Of a stretch of 64,000 nt of DNA, positions 7,562 through 16,403 are shown in pieces. The notes under the pieces were generated by a model, which was not told where the DNA came from, did no database searches, and worked only from the letters and a program-made list of their open reading frames with translations. The stretch covers positions 7,740,001-7,804,000 of the forward strand of contig NZ_CP071090.1 of assembly GCF_017301735.1 (NCBI RefSeq), given 5' to 3'. This stretch comes from Pyxidicoccus parkwaysis. Lineage in GTDB: Bacteria; Myxococcota; Myxococcia; Myxococcales; Myxococcaceae. The first letter of the stretch is position 1, and the number at the start of each line of letters is the position of its first letter. Position numbers and translations under genes: made by a program.

Positions 7562-7963
7562 TTAGCGCTTGGAGAACTGGAACCGGCGACGCGCGCCCGG
7601 CTGGCCGTACTTCTTGCGCTCGACCGCGCGAGCATCGCGGGTGAGGAAGCCGGCCTTCTTCAGCGCCGGACGGAACTCCGGGTTGAAGGAGCACAGCGCA
7701 CGGGCAATGCCGTGACGGATGGCGCCGGCCTGGCCGGAGAGACCGCCACCCTTCACGTTGACCGTGATGTCCAGCTTGCCCTTCTGCTCGAGAATATCGA
7801 GGGGCTGGTTGAGGACCATCTTCGAGGTCTCACGACCGAAGTAGGCGTTGAGCTCGCGACCGTTGACGGTGACCTGGCCGGTGCCGGGACGAATCCAGAC
7901 GCGGGCGGTGGCCTCCTTGCGGCGGCCGGTGGCGTAGAAACCGAGTTCCTGGTGGATGGGCAT
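7562..7963 (-). CDS. rpsI: 30S ribosomal protein S9
   Basis: The 133-residue protein matches S9 throughout: [16 protein letters not shown] near the start, [31 protein letters not shown], and the conserved basic C-terminus [19 protein letters not shown], whose last residues reach the P-site tRNA in the small subunit. It lies 15 bases downstream of rplM, the universal bacterial pair, so one transcript makes both. A clear stem-loop follows. Confidence 0.98.
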   Translation of the reverse strand: MPIHQELGFYATGRRKEATARVWIRPGTGQVTVNGRELNAYFGRETSKMVLNQPLDILEQKGKLDITVNVKGGGLSGQAGAIRHGIARALCSFNPEFRPALKKAGFLTRDARAVERKKYGQPGARRRFQFSKR

Positions 7964-7978
7964 GGACGTTGTCTCCCT

Positions 7979-8425
7979 TTACGCCTCGACCTCAAACGCG
8001 GCCGGCTTCTGGGCGGCGTGAGGGTGGGTGTCACCTGCGTAGACCTTGAGCTTCGTCATCATCTGGCGGCCGAGCGCGTTACGCGGAAGCATGCGGCGCA
8101 CGGCGTTGATGATGATGTCCTCGGGGTGACGCTGGCGGAGCTTCTCCAGGTTGGTGATCTTGAGGGCACCGGGGAAACCGGCACGGGGATGCCGGTAGTA
8201 CATCTTGTCCTTCTCCTTCGTGCCCGTCACCTTCACCTTGTCGGCGTTGATGACGATGACATGGTCGCCCGTGTCGATGGACGGCGTGTAGATGGCCTTG
8301 TGCTTGCCCTTGAGCAAGGTGGCAATCTGGCTCGCCGCGCGGCCCAGCACCTTGTCGGACACGTCAATGACGTGCCACTGGCGCTTGATGTCCCCAGCCT
8401 TCGCGCTGTAGGTCTTCTGCGACAT
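7979..8425 (-). CDS. rplM: 50S ribosomal protein L13
   Basis: The 148-residue protein is L13, an early-assembly protein of the large subunit. The ATG at 8425 begins MSQKTYSAK; WHVIDVSDKVLGRAAS, GDHVIVINADKVKVTG, YYRHPRAGFPG and RRMLPRNALGRQMMTKLKVY are family hallmarks. GGAG lies about 10 bases before the start. The frame is open further upstream but that part is unlike L13. It is first gene of the rplM-rpsI operon, with a promoter seen at 8541-8569. Confidence 0.98.
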   Translation of the reverse strand: MSQKTYSAKAGDIKRQWHVIDVSDKVLGRAASQIATLLKGKHKAIYTPSIDTGDHVIVINADKVKVTGTKEKDKMYYRHPRAGFPGALKITNLEKLRQRHPEDIIINAVRRMLPRNALGRQMMTKLKVYAGDTHPHAAQKPAAFEVEA

Positions 8426-8540
8426 TTCTTTGCACTCCAGACTTCTCGCGGCCGCCGTGTGCATGCCAGGGGCCGCTGCTCGTGCCAAACCAACCGCGGG
8501 TCCGTCGTGAAAACTCCACGCTGGCCCGGAAAGGCCGACC

Positions 8541-8569
8541 GTCCTAGTGGGTGTGGAGGATCAAGTCAA
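8541..8569 (-). promoter_or_regulatory. Sigma-70-type promoter for rplM-rpsI
   Basis: On the minus strand TTGACT (8569-8564) is followed after exactly 17 bases by TAGGAC (8546-8541), about 115 bases upstream of the rplM start. The -35 box matches the consensus at five of six positions; the -10 box is weaker. This leaves a leader of over 100 bases that could carry a ribosomal-protein control site, although no specific fold was identified. Confidence 0.6.
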
Positions 8570-8652
8570 GGTCGGTCCACACCTCCCGCCCGGATTCCCC
8601 GTCCCACCTACTCCCACATGCTTGATATGGGGGGCCGGCGAGGGGCGCTCCC

Positions 8653-10728
8653 CTACCCGGCCGCTCCTCCGGACCGCCCGGGAGTGGGCCCCGCGGAGCC
8701 TCCCGGCGGGGGCTTCTTGAAGCGTTCCTTCAGGTTGGCGAAGAAGTTCTTCTCCTCCGTGGTGGGCGGACCCTGACGCGGTGCTTCCAGGTCCATCTTC
8801 TCCACCACCTCCTCCGGCAGGTCCTCCAGGAAGCGGGAGGGCGTGCGGGGCACCTCCTTGCCGCGCTTGGTCCGGACGTTGGTGCGGGTGAGGTACAGCA
8901 ATTCCTTGGCGCGGGTGATGCCCACGTAGCAGAGGCGCCGTTCCTCCTCGATGTTCTGCGGCTCGCCCTGCATGCCGCCGTGGGGCATCAGGTCCTCCTC
9001 CATGCCAATGAAGAAGACGAGCCGGTACTCCAGTCCCTTGGAGGCGTGCACCGTCATCAGCGTGACGCGGCGGTGACCGCCCGGCACCTCCTCCTCTTCC
9101 TGGCGCGTGTCCAGGCTGAGGCGGTTGAGGTACGTGAGGAGGCTCGCCTTGGGGCCCTCGCGCTTCTCGAAGTTCTCCAGCGAGTTGATGACCATGTCCA
9201 CGCTCTTGAGCTTCTTGTCCGCGATGGTGGAGGACGTGGCGTGGGCGCGCGTGGCCTCGGCGAAGCCAATCTCTTCCAGCAGCTTGCGCGTGGCGGTGGC
9301 GAGCTGCCCGTGCTCGTACGCGGCCCGGTAGCGCTCGATCATCTCCACGAACTCGAGCACCTTGCCGCCGGCGCCGGGCGGGAGGTCCTCGTAGTCGCCG
9401 GCCTTGCGCATCACCGTCCACAGCGTGACGCCCTCGCCGCGCGCGTGGACGGCGAGCCGCTCCATCGTCACGTCGCCAATGCCGCGCGAGGGCACGTTGA
9501 CGATGCGCAGGAGCGAGATTTCGTCCAGCTTGTTCACGATGACCTTGAAGTACGCGATGACGTCCTTCACCTCGCGCCGGTCGAAGAACTCGCTGCCGCC
9601 CACCACCTCGTAGGGGATGTTCTTCTCGCGCAGCATCTCCTCCACCGGGTGGGCCTGGCCGTTGGTGCGGTAGAGCACCGCGATTTCGTCCGCGGGGACA
9701 CCCAGTGACATGTGCTTCTGGATTTCATGTGCGACGAAGCGGGCCTCCTCCTCGTCGTTGGGGCAGCTCACCACCTTCACCCTCGGGCCGCCCTTGCGGT
9801 CGGTCCACATCTGCTTGGCCTTGCGCTCGGGATTCTTGGCGATGACGGCGTTGGCCGCGTCCAGCACCATCTGCACGGAGCGGTAGTTCTGCTCCAGCCG
9901 TACCTCCTTCCCTCCCGGGAAGAAGCGGTCGAAGTCGAGGATGTTGCGCACCTCGGCGCCGCGCCACGAGTAGATGCACTGGTCGTCGTCACCCACCGCG
10001 CACACGTTGCGCTGCTGGCCGGCCAGAAGCTTCAACAGCTCCAGCTGCGCGATGTTGGTGTCCTGGAACTCGTCCACCAGGAGGTAGCGGAAGCGCTGCG
10101 TGTACTTGGCGTAGAGGTCCGGGAACTCGCGCAGCAGGCGCGTGGGGAGCAGCAGCAGGTCATCGAAGTCCACCGAGCCCTGCGCCTTCAACGCGAGCTG
10201 GTAGTCCGGGTACACGAGGTGGGTGATGAGGTCGTAGTCGTCACCGATGCCCTCGGGCTTGGGCTGGGGCACCTGGCCGGAGTTCTTCGCCTTGGAGATG
10301 AGCGTGAGCACCTTGCGCGCGTCGAAGGCGCGGTCGTCGATTTTGTGCTCGCGCATGGCGCGGCGGATGTTGGCGAGCTGGTCGCCCATGTCCGCGATGG
10401 CGAACTTCTTCGGCCAGCCGAGGCGGTGGATGTCCTCGCGGAGCACCTCCGCGCCGAAGGCGTGGAAGGTGCACACCAGCACGCCCTGGGCGCGCGGGCC
10501 GGCCATGTGGACCAGGCGCTCCTTCATCTCCGTCGCCGCCTTGTTGGTGAAGGTGACGGCGAGGATGTTGCGGGCCATGAGGTGGCCCGGCCGCTCGTTG
10601 AGCAGGTGGACGATGCGGTGGGTGATGACGCGAGTCTTGCCGCTGCCTGCGCCCGCCAGCACGAGGAGCGGTCCCTGGAGGGTCACCACGGCCTCGCGCT
10701 GCGGAGGGTTGAGCTTCGAGAGGTCCAT
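8653..10728 (-). CDS. UvrD/PcrA/Rep-family ATP-dependent DNA helicase
   Basis: The 691-residue protein is a superfamily 1A 3'-5' helicase. Motifs in order: Q-motif LNPPQREAV, Walker A AGAGSGKT, LAVTFTNKAATEM, LVDEFQDTN (motif II), GDDDQCIYSWRGA (motif III), QNYRS, LMTVHASKGLEYRLVFF and EERRLCYVGITRAKELLYLT. Such enzymes act in excision repair, mismatch repair and removal of proteins from DNA. The ATG at 10728 (MDLSKLNPPQ) fits the family start exactly; the frame extends upstream but without similarity. The C-terminus ends in a short Pro/Gly tail. Whether it corresponds to PcrA, Rep or UvrD cannot be told by eye. A GC hairpin spanning its stop (about 8633-8662) may end the transcript. Confidence 0.93.
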   Translation of the reverse strand: MDLSKLNPPQREAVVTLQGPLLVLAGAGSGKTRVITHRIVHLLNERPGHLMARNILAVTFTNKAATEMKERLVHMAGPRAQGVLVCTFHAFGAEVLREDIHRLGWPKKFAIADMGDQLANIRRAMREHKIDDRAFDARKVLTLISKAKNSGQVPQPKPEGIGDDYDLITHLVYPDYQLALKAQGSVDFDDLLLLPTRLLREFPDLYAKYTQRFRYLLVDEFQDTNIAQLELLKLLAGQQRNVCAVGDDDQCIYSWRGAEVRNILDFDRFFPGGKEVRLEQNYRSVQMVLDAANAVIAKNPERKAKQMWTDRKGGPRVKVVSCPNDEEEARFVAHEIQKHMSLGVPADEIAVLYRTNGQAHPVEEMLREKNIPYEVVGGSEFFDRREVKDVIAYFKVIVNKLDEISLLRIVNVPSRGIGDVTMERLAVHARGEGVTLWTVMRKAGDYEDLPPGAGGKVLEFVEMIERYRAAYEHGQLATATRKLLEEIGFAEATRAHATSSTIADKKLKSVDMVINSLENFEKREGPKASLLTYLNRLSLDTRQEEEEVPGGHRRVTLMTVHASKGLEYRLVFFIGMEEDLMPHGGMQGEPQNIEEERRLCYVGITRAKELLYLTRTNVRTKRGKEVPRTPSRFLEDLPEEVVEKMDLEAPRQGPPTTEEKNFFANLKERFKKPPPGGSAGPTPGRSGGAAG

Positions 10729-10762
10729 TGCGCGCGCGCCCTGGATACCCTTTGATTCGTTT

Positions 10763-11323
10763 GTGCGCGACCCCTTCCATCGGCTCCTCGCCGTTTTTCT
10801 CGCGCTCGGCGTGGGCGCGGGTTGCCTGAACAACGCCAGCGCCCCGGTGGAGGTGGCACCCTCCGTCCCGGCGGCGAGCGCGCCCTGCGTGTACTTCAAG
10901 CAGCTGTCGCCCTTCCTCCCAGAGGCACTGGAGGGCTTCACCGTGGCGCGCACCCAGGGCTCCACGGGGAAGTATGGAGAGGTGTCCGTCTCCGAGGCCG
11001 AGCGGCTCTACACGCGAGGTGAGGGCCGAGAGGTGAAGGTGCGCATCGTGGACACCACGATGGGCGGGAAGATTGGACAGGCCATCCGCGAGGCGGCGGA
11101 CCGGGCCAAGGGCAAGTCCCCGAGCGACCCGGCGGCCCCCATCCACTGGGACGATGCCGTGGGCTTCGTGAGGTACGACGCGGAGGAGTCGCTCGCCGAG
11201 GCGAACCTCCTGGTGGGAGACCGCTACGTGGTGGCCGTCACCAGCCGGGGCTTCCCCGGCACGGTGGAGGTGCGGCGGGTGGCGCGAGGCATCGACCTGG
11301 CCGGGCTGGCCCGGCTGCAGTGA
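10763..11323 (+). CDS. Hypothetical lipoprotein
   Basis: The 186-residue product starts with GTG at 10763 and a lipoprotein signal (RLLAVFLALGVGAGC; cysteine at about residue 20). The mature part has no recognised domain and looks like a mixed alpha/beta domain with KVRIVDTTMGGKIGQAIREAAD and an RYVVAVTSRGF strand. It is divergent from the helicase gene with only about 34 bases between, and is followed 28 bases later by the cysteine-repeat gene on the same strand. Confidence 0.7.
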   Translation: MRDPFHRLLAVFLALGVGAGCLNNASAPVEVAPSVPAASAPCVYFKQLSPFLPEALEGFTVARTQGSTGKYGEVSVSEAERLYTRGEGREVKVRIVDTTMGGKIGQAIREAADRAKGKSPSDPAAPIHWDDAVGFVRYDAEESLAEANLLVGDRYVVAVTSRGFPGTVEVRRVARGIDLAGLARLQ

Positions 11324-11351
11324 ACCCCGACATGGGCAAGGAGTGTCCCTG

Positions 11352-11846
11352 GTGGTGAAGGAGAAAGGAACGCGTCCCCAGGTGGACCCGCTCGCGGAGG
11401 AGAAGGCTGCGCGAGCGGTAGTGGCCACGCTGGGCAAGCGGGAGTTCCTGGAGCAGTTCCAGAAGCTGGCCAAGAGCTACGCGGCGGACCCGGGCAACCC
11501 CGGCTCGTACGCGTGCGAGGGCTGCCAGCGCTGCGCCAACTGCATGTTCTGCAAGGACTGCGACAGCTGCTTCCAGTGCACCCACTGCACCCGGTGCGAG
11601 CTGTGCAACAACTGCTCGCACTGCGTGGAGTGCAAGAGCTGCCACGCGTGCGCCTACTGCGTGCAGAGCGAGAACTGCACCAGCAGCGCGTACCTGGTGC
11701 TGAGCCGCAACCTGCAGGACTGCAACTACTGCTTCGGCTGCGTGGGCCTGGCGAAGAAGGACTTCCACATCCTCAACGTCCCCTTCCCCCGGACGGAGTA
11801 CTTCAAGGTCGTCGGGCGGCTGAAGAAGGAGCTGGGGCTTCCGTAG
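11352..11846 (+). CDS. Protein with sixteen cysteines at every third residue (CxxCxxC array)
   Basis: The 164-residue protein has a plain charged N-terminus (about 50 residues), then an unbroken array in which cysteine recurs every third residue 16 times: C-E-G-C-Q-R-C-A-N-C-M-F-C and on to C-H-A-C-A-Y-C. Five more cysteines follow (CVQSENC, DCNYCFGC). The C-terminal part, KKDFHILNVPFPRTEYFKVVGRLKKELG, is ordinary. No signal peptide is seen, so it should be cytoplasmic and reduced; metal binding or a stacked left-handed solenoid are inferences. GTG at 11352 is preferred because AAGGAG lies 8 bases upstream; GTG at 11343 or 11355 are alternatives. I do not recognise a named family with certainty. 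Confidence 0.8.
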   Translation: MVKEKGTRPQVDPLAEEKAARAVVATLGKREFLEQFQKLAKSYAADPGNPGSYACEGCQRCANCMFCKDCDSCFQCTHCTRCELCNNCSHCVECKSCHACAYCVQSENCTSSAYLVLSRNLQDCNYCFGCVGLAKKDFHILNVPFPRTEYFKVVGRLKKELGLP

Positions 11847-11868
11847 CCCGGTTGCAGGAGTTTCGCGG

Positions 11869-13056
11869 CTACAGGGCCCTTACATAGAGGGCCTTGAGGT
11901 ACTCGGTCTCCAGCAGGCCGCCGAGCACCGGGTGGTCCAGCCCGGCGCCGCGGCGCTCCAGAATCTGCACCGGCCGCTTCGCGTCCGCGGCGGCCTCCAG
12001 CACCATCTCCTCGAAGCCGGCGCGGTCCAGCTTGCCGGAGCAGGAGCAGGTGACGAGCAGCCCGTCCGGCTTGAGGCAGCGCAGGGCGCGCAGGTTCAGC
12101 TCGTGGTAGGCGCGCAGCGCGGTGGCCAGGCCCTCGCGGCGCTTGGCCAGCCCCGGCGGGTCCAGGACGATGGTGTCGAAGCGCCGGCCCTCCGAGTCGA
12201 AGCGGTGCAGCACGTCGAAGGCGTTGGCGTTATCCACGGTGACATTGGTGCGGCCGTTGGCCTCGGCGTTGGCCTTCGCGCGCGCGGCGGCCTTCGCGTC
12301 CTGCTCCACCGCGAGCACCGAGGTGCAGTTTCGCGCGAGCGAGAGCGCGAAGCCGCCGTGGTAGCTGAAGAGGTCCAGGCCCTCGCCGCGCGCCAACTCT
12401 CCGGCGCGCAGGTGGTTGTCCACCTGGTCCAGGAAGGCGCCCGTCTTCATGTCGCCGAGGAGGTCCACCTCGAAGCGATTCTCGCCCTCATGATAGGTGA
12501 ATCGGGCTTCACCTTCGCCGTGGAGGAGGCGCGCCTCGCGGGGCAGGCCCTCGAAGTCGCGACCGGAGCCGTCGTCGCGGGCGACGACGTGGGTGGCGCC
12601 GGTGAGCTCCGCCAGCATGCGCGCCAGCATCTCCTTGCGCGCGTCCATGCCCTCGGAGAGCGTCTGCAGCGTGAGGCCCTTGCCGTAGCGGTCCACGAAG
12701 AGGCCGGGCAGCAGGTCCGCCTCGCCGTGCACGAGGCGCAGGCCGTCCCGGCCGGACAGCGGGGCGCGGCGCGCGAGCGAGGCCTCCAGCCGGCGGCGGA
12801 AGAAGGTGTCATCCACCTTCTCCTCTGCGGGCCCCTTGCGCGTGAGCAGGCGCAGCGCCAGCGGCGAGCGGCGGGCGTAGAGCGCCTGGCCAATGGGGTT
12901 GCCCTGCGAGTCCACCACGAGCACCACGGCGCCGGGGCCCTTCACGTCGGGCGGGGCGGCCAGCTCGGTGCGGTACAGCCAGGGGTTGCCCCGGCGGAGC
13001 GACTTGGCTCCCTTCGGGGTGGTGCGAGCCACGGGGAGCGCTGCTTGGGGGGGCAT
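11869..13056 (-). CDS. RlmI-like class I SAM-dependent rRNA (cytosine-C5) methyltransferase
   Basis: The 395-residue protein has an N-terminal PUA-type region (LRRGNPWLYRTEL... GQALYARRSPLALRLLT), a central RlmI/YccW region (GLRLVHGEADLLPGLFVDRYG, then LLGDMKTGAFLDQVDNH) and a Rossmann methyltransferase with GLDLFSYHGGFALSLA (SAM-binding), the FDTIVLDPPGLAK catalytic loop and VTCSCS. E. coli RlmI, which methylates 23S rRNA C1962, is 396 residues. The substrate here is inferred from family membership. It follows the TPR/metallopeptidase lipoprotein gene by 7 bases on the same strand. Confidence 0.88.
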   Translation of the reverse strand: MPPQAALPVARTTPKGAKSLRRGNPWLYRTELAAPPDVKGPGAVVLVVDSQGNPIGQALYARRSPLALRLLTRKGPAEEKVDDTFFRRRLEASLARRAPLSGRDGLRLVHGEADLLPGLFVDRYGKGLTLQTLSEGMDARKEMLARMLAELTGATHVVARDDGSGRDFEGLPREARLLHGEGEARFTYHEGENRFEVDLLGDMKTGAFLDQVDNHLRAGELARGEGLDLFSYHGGFALSLARNCTSVLAVEQDAKAAARAKANAEANGRTNVTVDNANAFDVLHRFDSEGRRFDTIVLDPPGLAKRREGLATALRAYHELNLRALRCLKPDGLLVTCSCSGKLDRAGFEEMVLEAAADAKRPVQILERRGAGLDHPVLGGLLETEYLKALYVRAL

Positions 13057-13063
13057 CGGGCTT

Positions 13064-14296
13064 TCACTCCAGGCCGCGCGCGGCCAGCTCTTCGTCGTCC
13101 TCGCCGCGAAGGTGCCCGATTTCGTGGAGCAACGTCACGCGAATCTGCTCGCGCAGCTCGTCCGGCGTCCGCACCGCGCGCGCCAGGTTGCGCCGGTAGA
13201 GCACCACGGAGCGGCACGGCGTCTCCGTGCCGTCACAGGGCTCGTTCAGCGGGGGCCCCCGGAAGAGGCCCAGAATCGTGGGCGACAGCGGGGGCTGGTT
13301 GGCCAGCAGGTCCGCGTCCGCGGGCAGCTCCTCGGCGCTGACGGGCACGCCCGCCAAATCCCCGCGCATGTCGGCGGGCAGCGCGGCCACGGCGCGGGCC
13401 ACGTCGGCGCGGAACTCCTCCTCCGAGGGCAGCGGCGGCGCGGGGAAGTCCTCCGGCGCCAGCTTCCGGGCCTTGTCGAAGTGGGTCTGCGCCAGCTTCC
13501 ACTTGCCCTCGCGCTCCATCAGCAGCCCGAGGTGCTGGTGCGCGTGCGCGGCGCGCTCCTCGTCGTCCACCAGCGCGGAGAAGGCCGTGCGGGCCTCCGC
13601 GAAGCGGCACAGCTCGAAGAGGGCGAGGGCGCGCTCATAGAGGGCCTCCTTGTTGCCCGGCTCGCGGGCCAGGACGATGGCGGCGCGCGCGAGGGCCTCC
13701 TCGGACTGGCCCAAGTCATTGAAGGCCATGGCCGCCACCAGCGCGAGGTGCGGCACCAGCTCCGGCGGCGTGTTGGGCTGGGACAGGCCGCGCTCGGCGT
13801 AGAGGGCGCCCAATTCGTCGCGCTCACGCGTGGAGGGCAGCTGCACCGCGTACAGGTGCGCCGAGCCGAGCAGCGCGTCCGGGTCTCCCGGGTCGATGGC
13901 GAGCGCGCGCGCATAGGCGAGCTGCGCCTCGGCTTCGCGGCCGAGGGCGGCGAGGGCGACACCGCGCTCGGCGTGGGCGGCGGCGAGGTCCGGCTCCAGG
14001 GCGGCGGCCTGCGCGGCGCAGGACAGGGCCTCCTCGAAGCGGCCGTCGTCGAAGTAGCGGCGCGCGGCGTCCAGCGGGGCGGCGCCGTCCGCGCGGCACA
14101 CCGCGAGCGGCTGCACCCGGTGGGTGGCGTCCCCCGGAATCATGGAGGGCGCGTCACCGGAAGCTGACGGCTGTGTGGCGGAGGCGCCCGCCGTGGACGT
14201 GGCCTGGGCCCCCGCGTCCGGCACGGCTGGGGCCGGAGCGTTCCGTTTGCAGGCAGACAGGAGGAGACAGAGGGCGAGCAGACCGCGCCGCGACAT
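13064..14296 (-). CDS. TPR lipoprotein with C-terminal zinc-metallopeptidase (HExxHxxGxxD) motif
   Basis: The 410-residue protein begins [16 protein letters not shown], a lipoprotein signal with lipobox LLSAC at residues 12-16, then a Ser/Ala/Pro linker. TPR-like repeats run from about 70 to 260 ([62 protein letters not shown]). The end carries [18 protein letters not shown], fitting the HExxHxxGxxD zinc site of the small 'metallopeptidase family' (DUF1025-type) domain. This fusion of an exported TPR scaffold with that domain, normally a short free-standing cytoplasmic protein, is notable. Start ATG 14296 was chosen for the signal peptide. Proteolytic activity is unproven. Confidence 0.78.
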   Translation of the reverse strand: MSRRGLLALCLLLSACKRNAPAPAVPDAGAQATSTAGASATQPSASGDAPSMIPGDATHRVQPLAVCRADGAAPLDAARRYFDDGRFEEALSCAAQAAALEPDLAAAHAERGVALAALGREAEAQLAYARALAIDPGDPDALLGSAHLYAVQLPSTRERDELGALYAERGLSQPNTPPELVPHLALVAAMAFNDLGQSEEALARAAIVLAREPGNKEALYERALALFELCRFAEARTAFSALVDDEERAAHAHQHLGLLMEREGKWKLAQTHFDKARKLAPEDFPAPPLPSEEEFRADVARAVAALPADMRGDLAGVPVSAEELPADADLLANQPPLSPTILGLFRGPPLNEPCDGTETPCRSVVLYRRNLARAVRTPDELREQIRVTLLHEIGHLRGEDDEELAARGLE

Positions 14297-14379
14297 GGGC
14301 CGCCAGGGTACGGCATCACTCCGTGGGCGTGAAGCGCGGACGTGCATGCCCGCCCGGCAGGCGGCATCCTTGGAGGTCT

Positions 14380-14961
14380 ATGCGAGACCTGATTCTGGCG
14401 TCGACGTCGAGCGCCCGGCGGGCCCTGATGAACGGGCTGGGCATCCCCTATCGCACCGAGGCCCCGGGCGTGAACGAGGACGTGTCCCCCCACCTGTCCG
14501 CCGAGGAGGCCGTGCTGGAGCTGGCGGCGCGCAAGGCCCGCGCGGTGCAGGACCGCAACCCGGGCGCGTGGGTGCTGGGCGCGGACCAGCTGGTGGAGGT
14601 GGGCGGCGAAATCCTCACCAAGCCCGCGGACAGGGATGCCGCTCGCCGACAGCTCGGCAAGCTGCTCGGGCGCACGCACGACATCCACACCGGTGTGTGC
14701 CTCGTGGGGCCGGGCGGCCACATCACCGAGGTCGTGGAGCGCGCGCGGCTCACCTTCTTCCGCGTGTCCTCCGACGAGCTGGAGCGCTACCTGGATTTGG
14801 AGGAGTGGCACGGCTGCTGCGGCAGCTACCGCGTGGAGGGCGCCGGGCAGGCGCTGCTGGAGCGGCTCGAGGGAGACCGCTCCAACGTGCAGGGCCTGCC
14901 CATGGTGGCCGTGGTGCGCCTCTTGCGGCAGGCGGGCTTCCCGTTCTTCGAGCGGCGGTAG
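14380..14961 (+). CDS. maf: Maf-family nucleoside triphosphate pyrophosphatase
   Basis: The 193-residue protein has the Maf signature: start [30 protein letters not shown] (catalytic Asp region) and [17 protein letters not shown] near the C-terminus. Maf proteins hydrolyse dTTP/UTP or modified nucleotides and have been tied to septum inhibition. The ATG at 14380 follows GGAGG (14372-14376). The canonical GAYxxEGxG element reads GSYRVEGAG, as in the YceF-like subfamily, so substrate specificity is uncertain. It converges on the DHH gene. Confidence 0.88.
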   Translation: MRDLILASTSSARRALMNGLGIPYRTEAPGVNEDVSPHLSAEEAVLELAARKARAVQDRNPGAWVLGADQLVEVGGEILTKPADRDAARRQLGKLLGRTHDIHTGVCLVGPGGHITEVVERARLTFFRVSSDELERYLDLEEWHGCCGSYRVEGAGQALLERLEGDRSNVQGLPMVAVVRLLRQAGFPFFERR

Positions 14962-15048
14962 TCAGCGCCGCACGATGGCCGTGGTACGGCAGGCCCGGCT
15001 CCCCTTCCCTTGCTGGGAGCTTGGCCTCGCGCCGCGGCGTCCGGCGCC

Positions 15049-16011
15049 TCAGCCCGCGGTGGACAGCTCCGCGAGGATTTCGGCGTACGCGGCGCGGGCC
15101 TTGTCGGCCTGGTCCGCCTTGAAGCTGGCCGCGGCGACGACGGGGTGCCCGCCTCCGCCGTAGCGGCCGGCAATGGCGGCGAGGTCGTGCTTGCGCAGCT
15201 CGGGCTTCCACGGGTTGGAGCCCAGCGACACCTTGGCGCGCGAGGCCCCCTTCCCCACCCACAGCGTGTAGCGCGCGTTCGGGTAGAGGGCGTAGGCGAT
15301 GAACTTGTTGAGGCTGTCCACGCCCTCGTCCACCAAATCGAAGAAGACGACGCCGCGCTCGTAGCGGGCCTTCGCGCGCACCAGGTCGATGTGGCCGCGG
15401 TGACGCTCCAGCAGCGGGGCCAGCGGCGTGGCGATGAGCGGCGACGCGGCGATGTCCGCGAGCGACTCCGTCTGCATGCGGCGGATGACCTCGGGGATGA
15501 GGGCCGGGTCCTTGTTGGCCTCCAGCACCGTCATGATGCGCAGCGCGGGCTCCTCCAGCGCGACGGCCATCTGCGGCGTGGGGAACTGCGCGCCGTCGAT
15601 GATTTCCGCCCAGTGGATGAGGTCCGCCATGGGCGAGGCGTCCCAGCCGAAGCGCTCCTTCGCCACGTCCGCGAGGTACTTCGTGCAGCTCTTGCGGTGC
15701 GCGTCGTGGAACTTGCGGCCACTGGTATCCGCGCGGAAGTGCGCCTCGTCGCCGGGCTGCTGGAAGGCCGAGACGTGGTGGTCGAACCACCAGGTGAGCC
15801 TCGGGTCCTGGCTGTAGCGGAAGTCGACGATGACGTTCTCCTCGCCGGTGAAGACGGCCGCGTCGATGCCCTCCGCGCCCGGCTTGTGCGCGAGCCCCAG
15901 GTACCGGAAGTCCGCGTCCGGGCGGATGCGCTCCCGGTAGAAGCGCGAGAAGACGGCCGCGCTGGCGGCGCCGTCGAAGCAACTGTCGTGGAAGAGGACC
16001 TGGACGTTCAT
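15049..16011 (-). CDS. DHH-family phosphoesterase
   Basis: The 320-residue protein begins NVQVLFHDSCFDGAASAAVF, a DHH-type first motif (HxxxDxDG-like, here HDSCFDG), followed by VIVDFRY and the family motif WWFDHHVSAF at about residue 78. The C-terminal DHHA1-like half ends RYGGGGHPVVAAASF, the GGGH substrate-binding motif. Relatives include nano-RNases and cyclic-di-AMP phosphodiesterases of the NrnA/RecJ group. The HDSCFDG variant means the exact substrate cannot be assumed. It is a single gene between converging maf and a 392-base spacer. Confidence 0.85.
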   Translation of the reverse strand: MNVQVLFHDSCFDGAASAAVFSRFYRERIRPDADFRYLGLAHKPGAEGIDAAVFTGEENVIVDFRYSQDPRLTWWFDHHVSAFQQPGDEAHFRADTSGRKFHDAHRKSCTKYLADVAKERFGWDASPMADLIHWAEIIDGAQFPTPQMAVALEEPALRIMTVLEANKDPALIPEVIRRMQTESLADIAASPLIATPLAPLLERHRGHIDLVRAKARYERGVVFFDLVDEGVDSLNKFIAYALYPNARYTLWVGKGASRAKVSLGSNPWKPELRKHDLAAIAGRYGGGGHPVVAAASFKADQADKARAAYAEILAELSTAG

Positions 16012-16403
16012 GGCGTCGCTCCCTTACCGCAACGCGACTTCCACGTCAGGGCGCCCTCGAATCCCACTCGGGAGCATGACCCTCCAGTCCGAGAGCACGG
16101 GCTCGGGGTGGGGTGACGGCGACCTGTGCGACGGACGCTTTTCGGCAGGTGACAGAAGCTTGACTGTTGAACGAAACGTCGAGCGTCTGGCGGCGAGCTG
16201 AACGAAAAAGCTCGACAGAACGGAACATCACCCCATGGGACGGGTTTTGGTTTCACCCGGCGTGTTTCGGAAACCCGCTATGCGACAGGGGAAACGTAGG
16301 CCATGGCACACCGTGCAGGTAGGCGAGCCGCTGGCACTTCGCCTGCATGTGTCAGACCCCCGGTGTACTCACCCGTGCAGTCGCGGCGCGGTGGGAGGAA
16401 CAC
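16012..16403. other. Intergenic region with candidate promoter elements
   Basis: No credible gene was found. The tract around 16158-16230 is less GC-rich than its surroundings and contains TTGACT (about 16160) and two related words, TGAACGAAACGTCGA (16168) and TGAACGAAAAAGCTCGA (16199), which could be binding sites. It serves the divergent DHH gene and the small gene at 16404. No complete promoter could be assigned with confidence. Confidence 0.4.

Noticed and set aside
11869-13056. Restriction/modification methyltransferase
   Set aside because: The PUA-like N-terminus and LDPPGLAK/SCSCS motifs fit the RlmI rRNA methyltransferase group.
16158-16215. A firm sigma-70 promoter with TTGACT
   Set aside because: No acceptable -10 box at 16-18 bases; left as a possible regulatory tract only.
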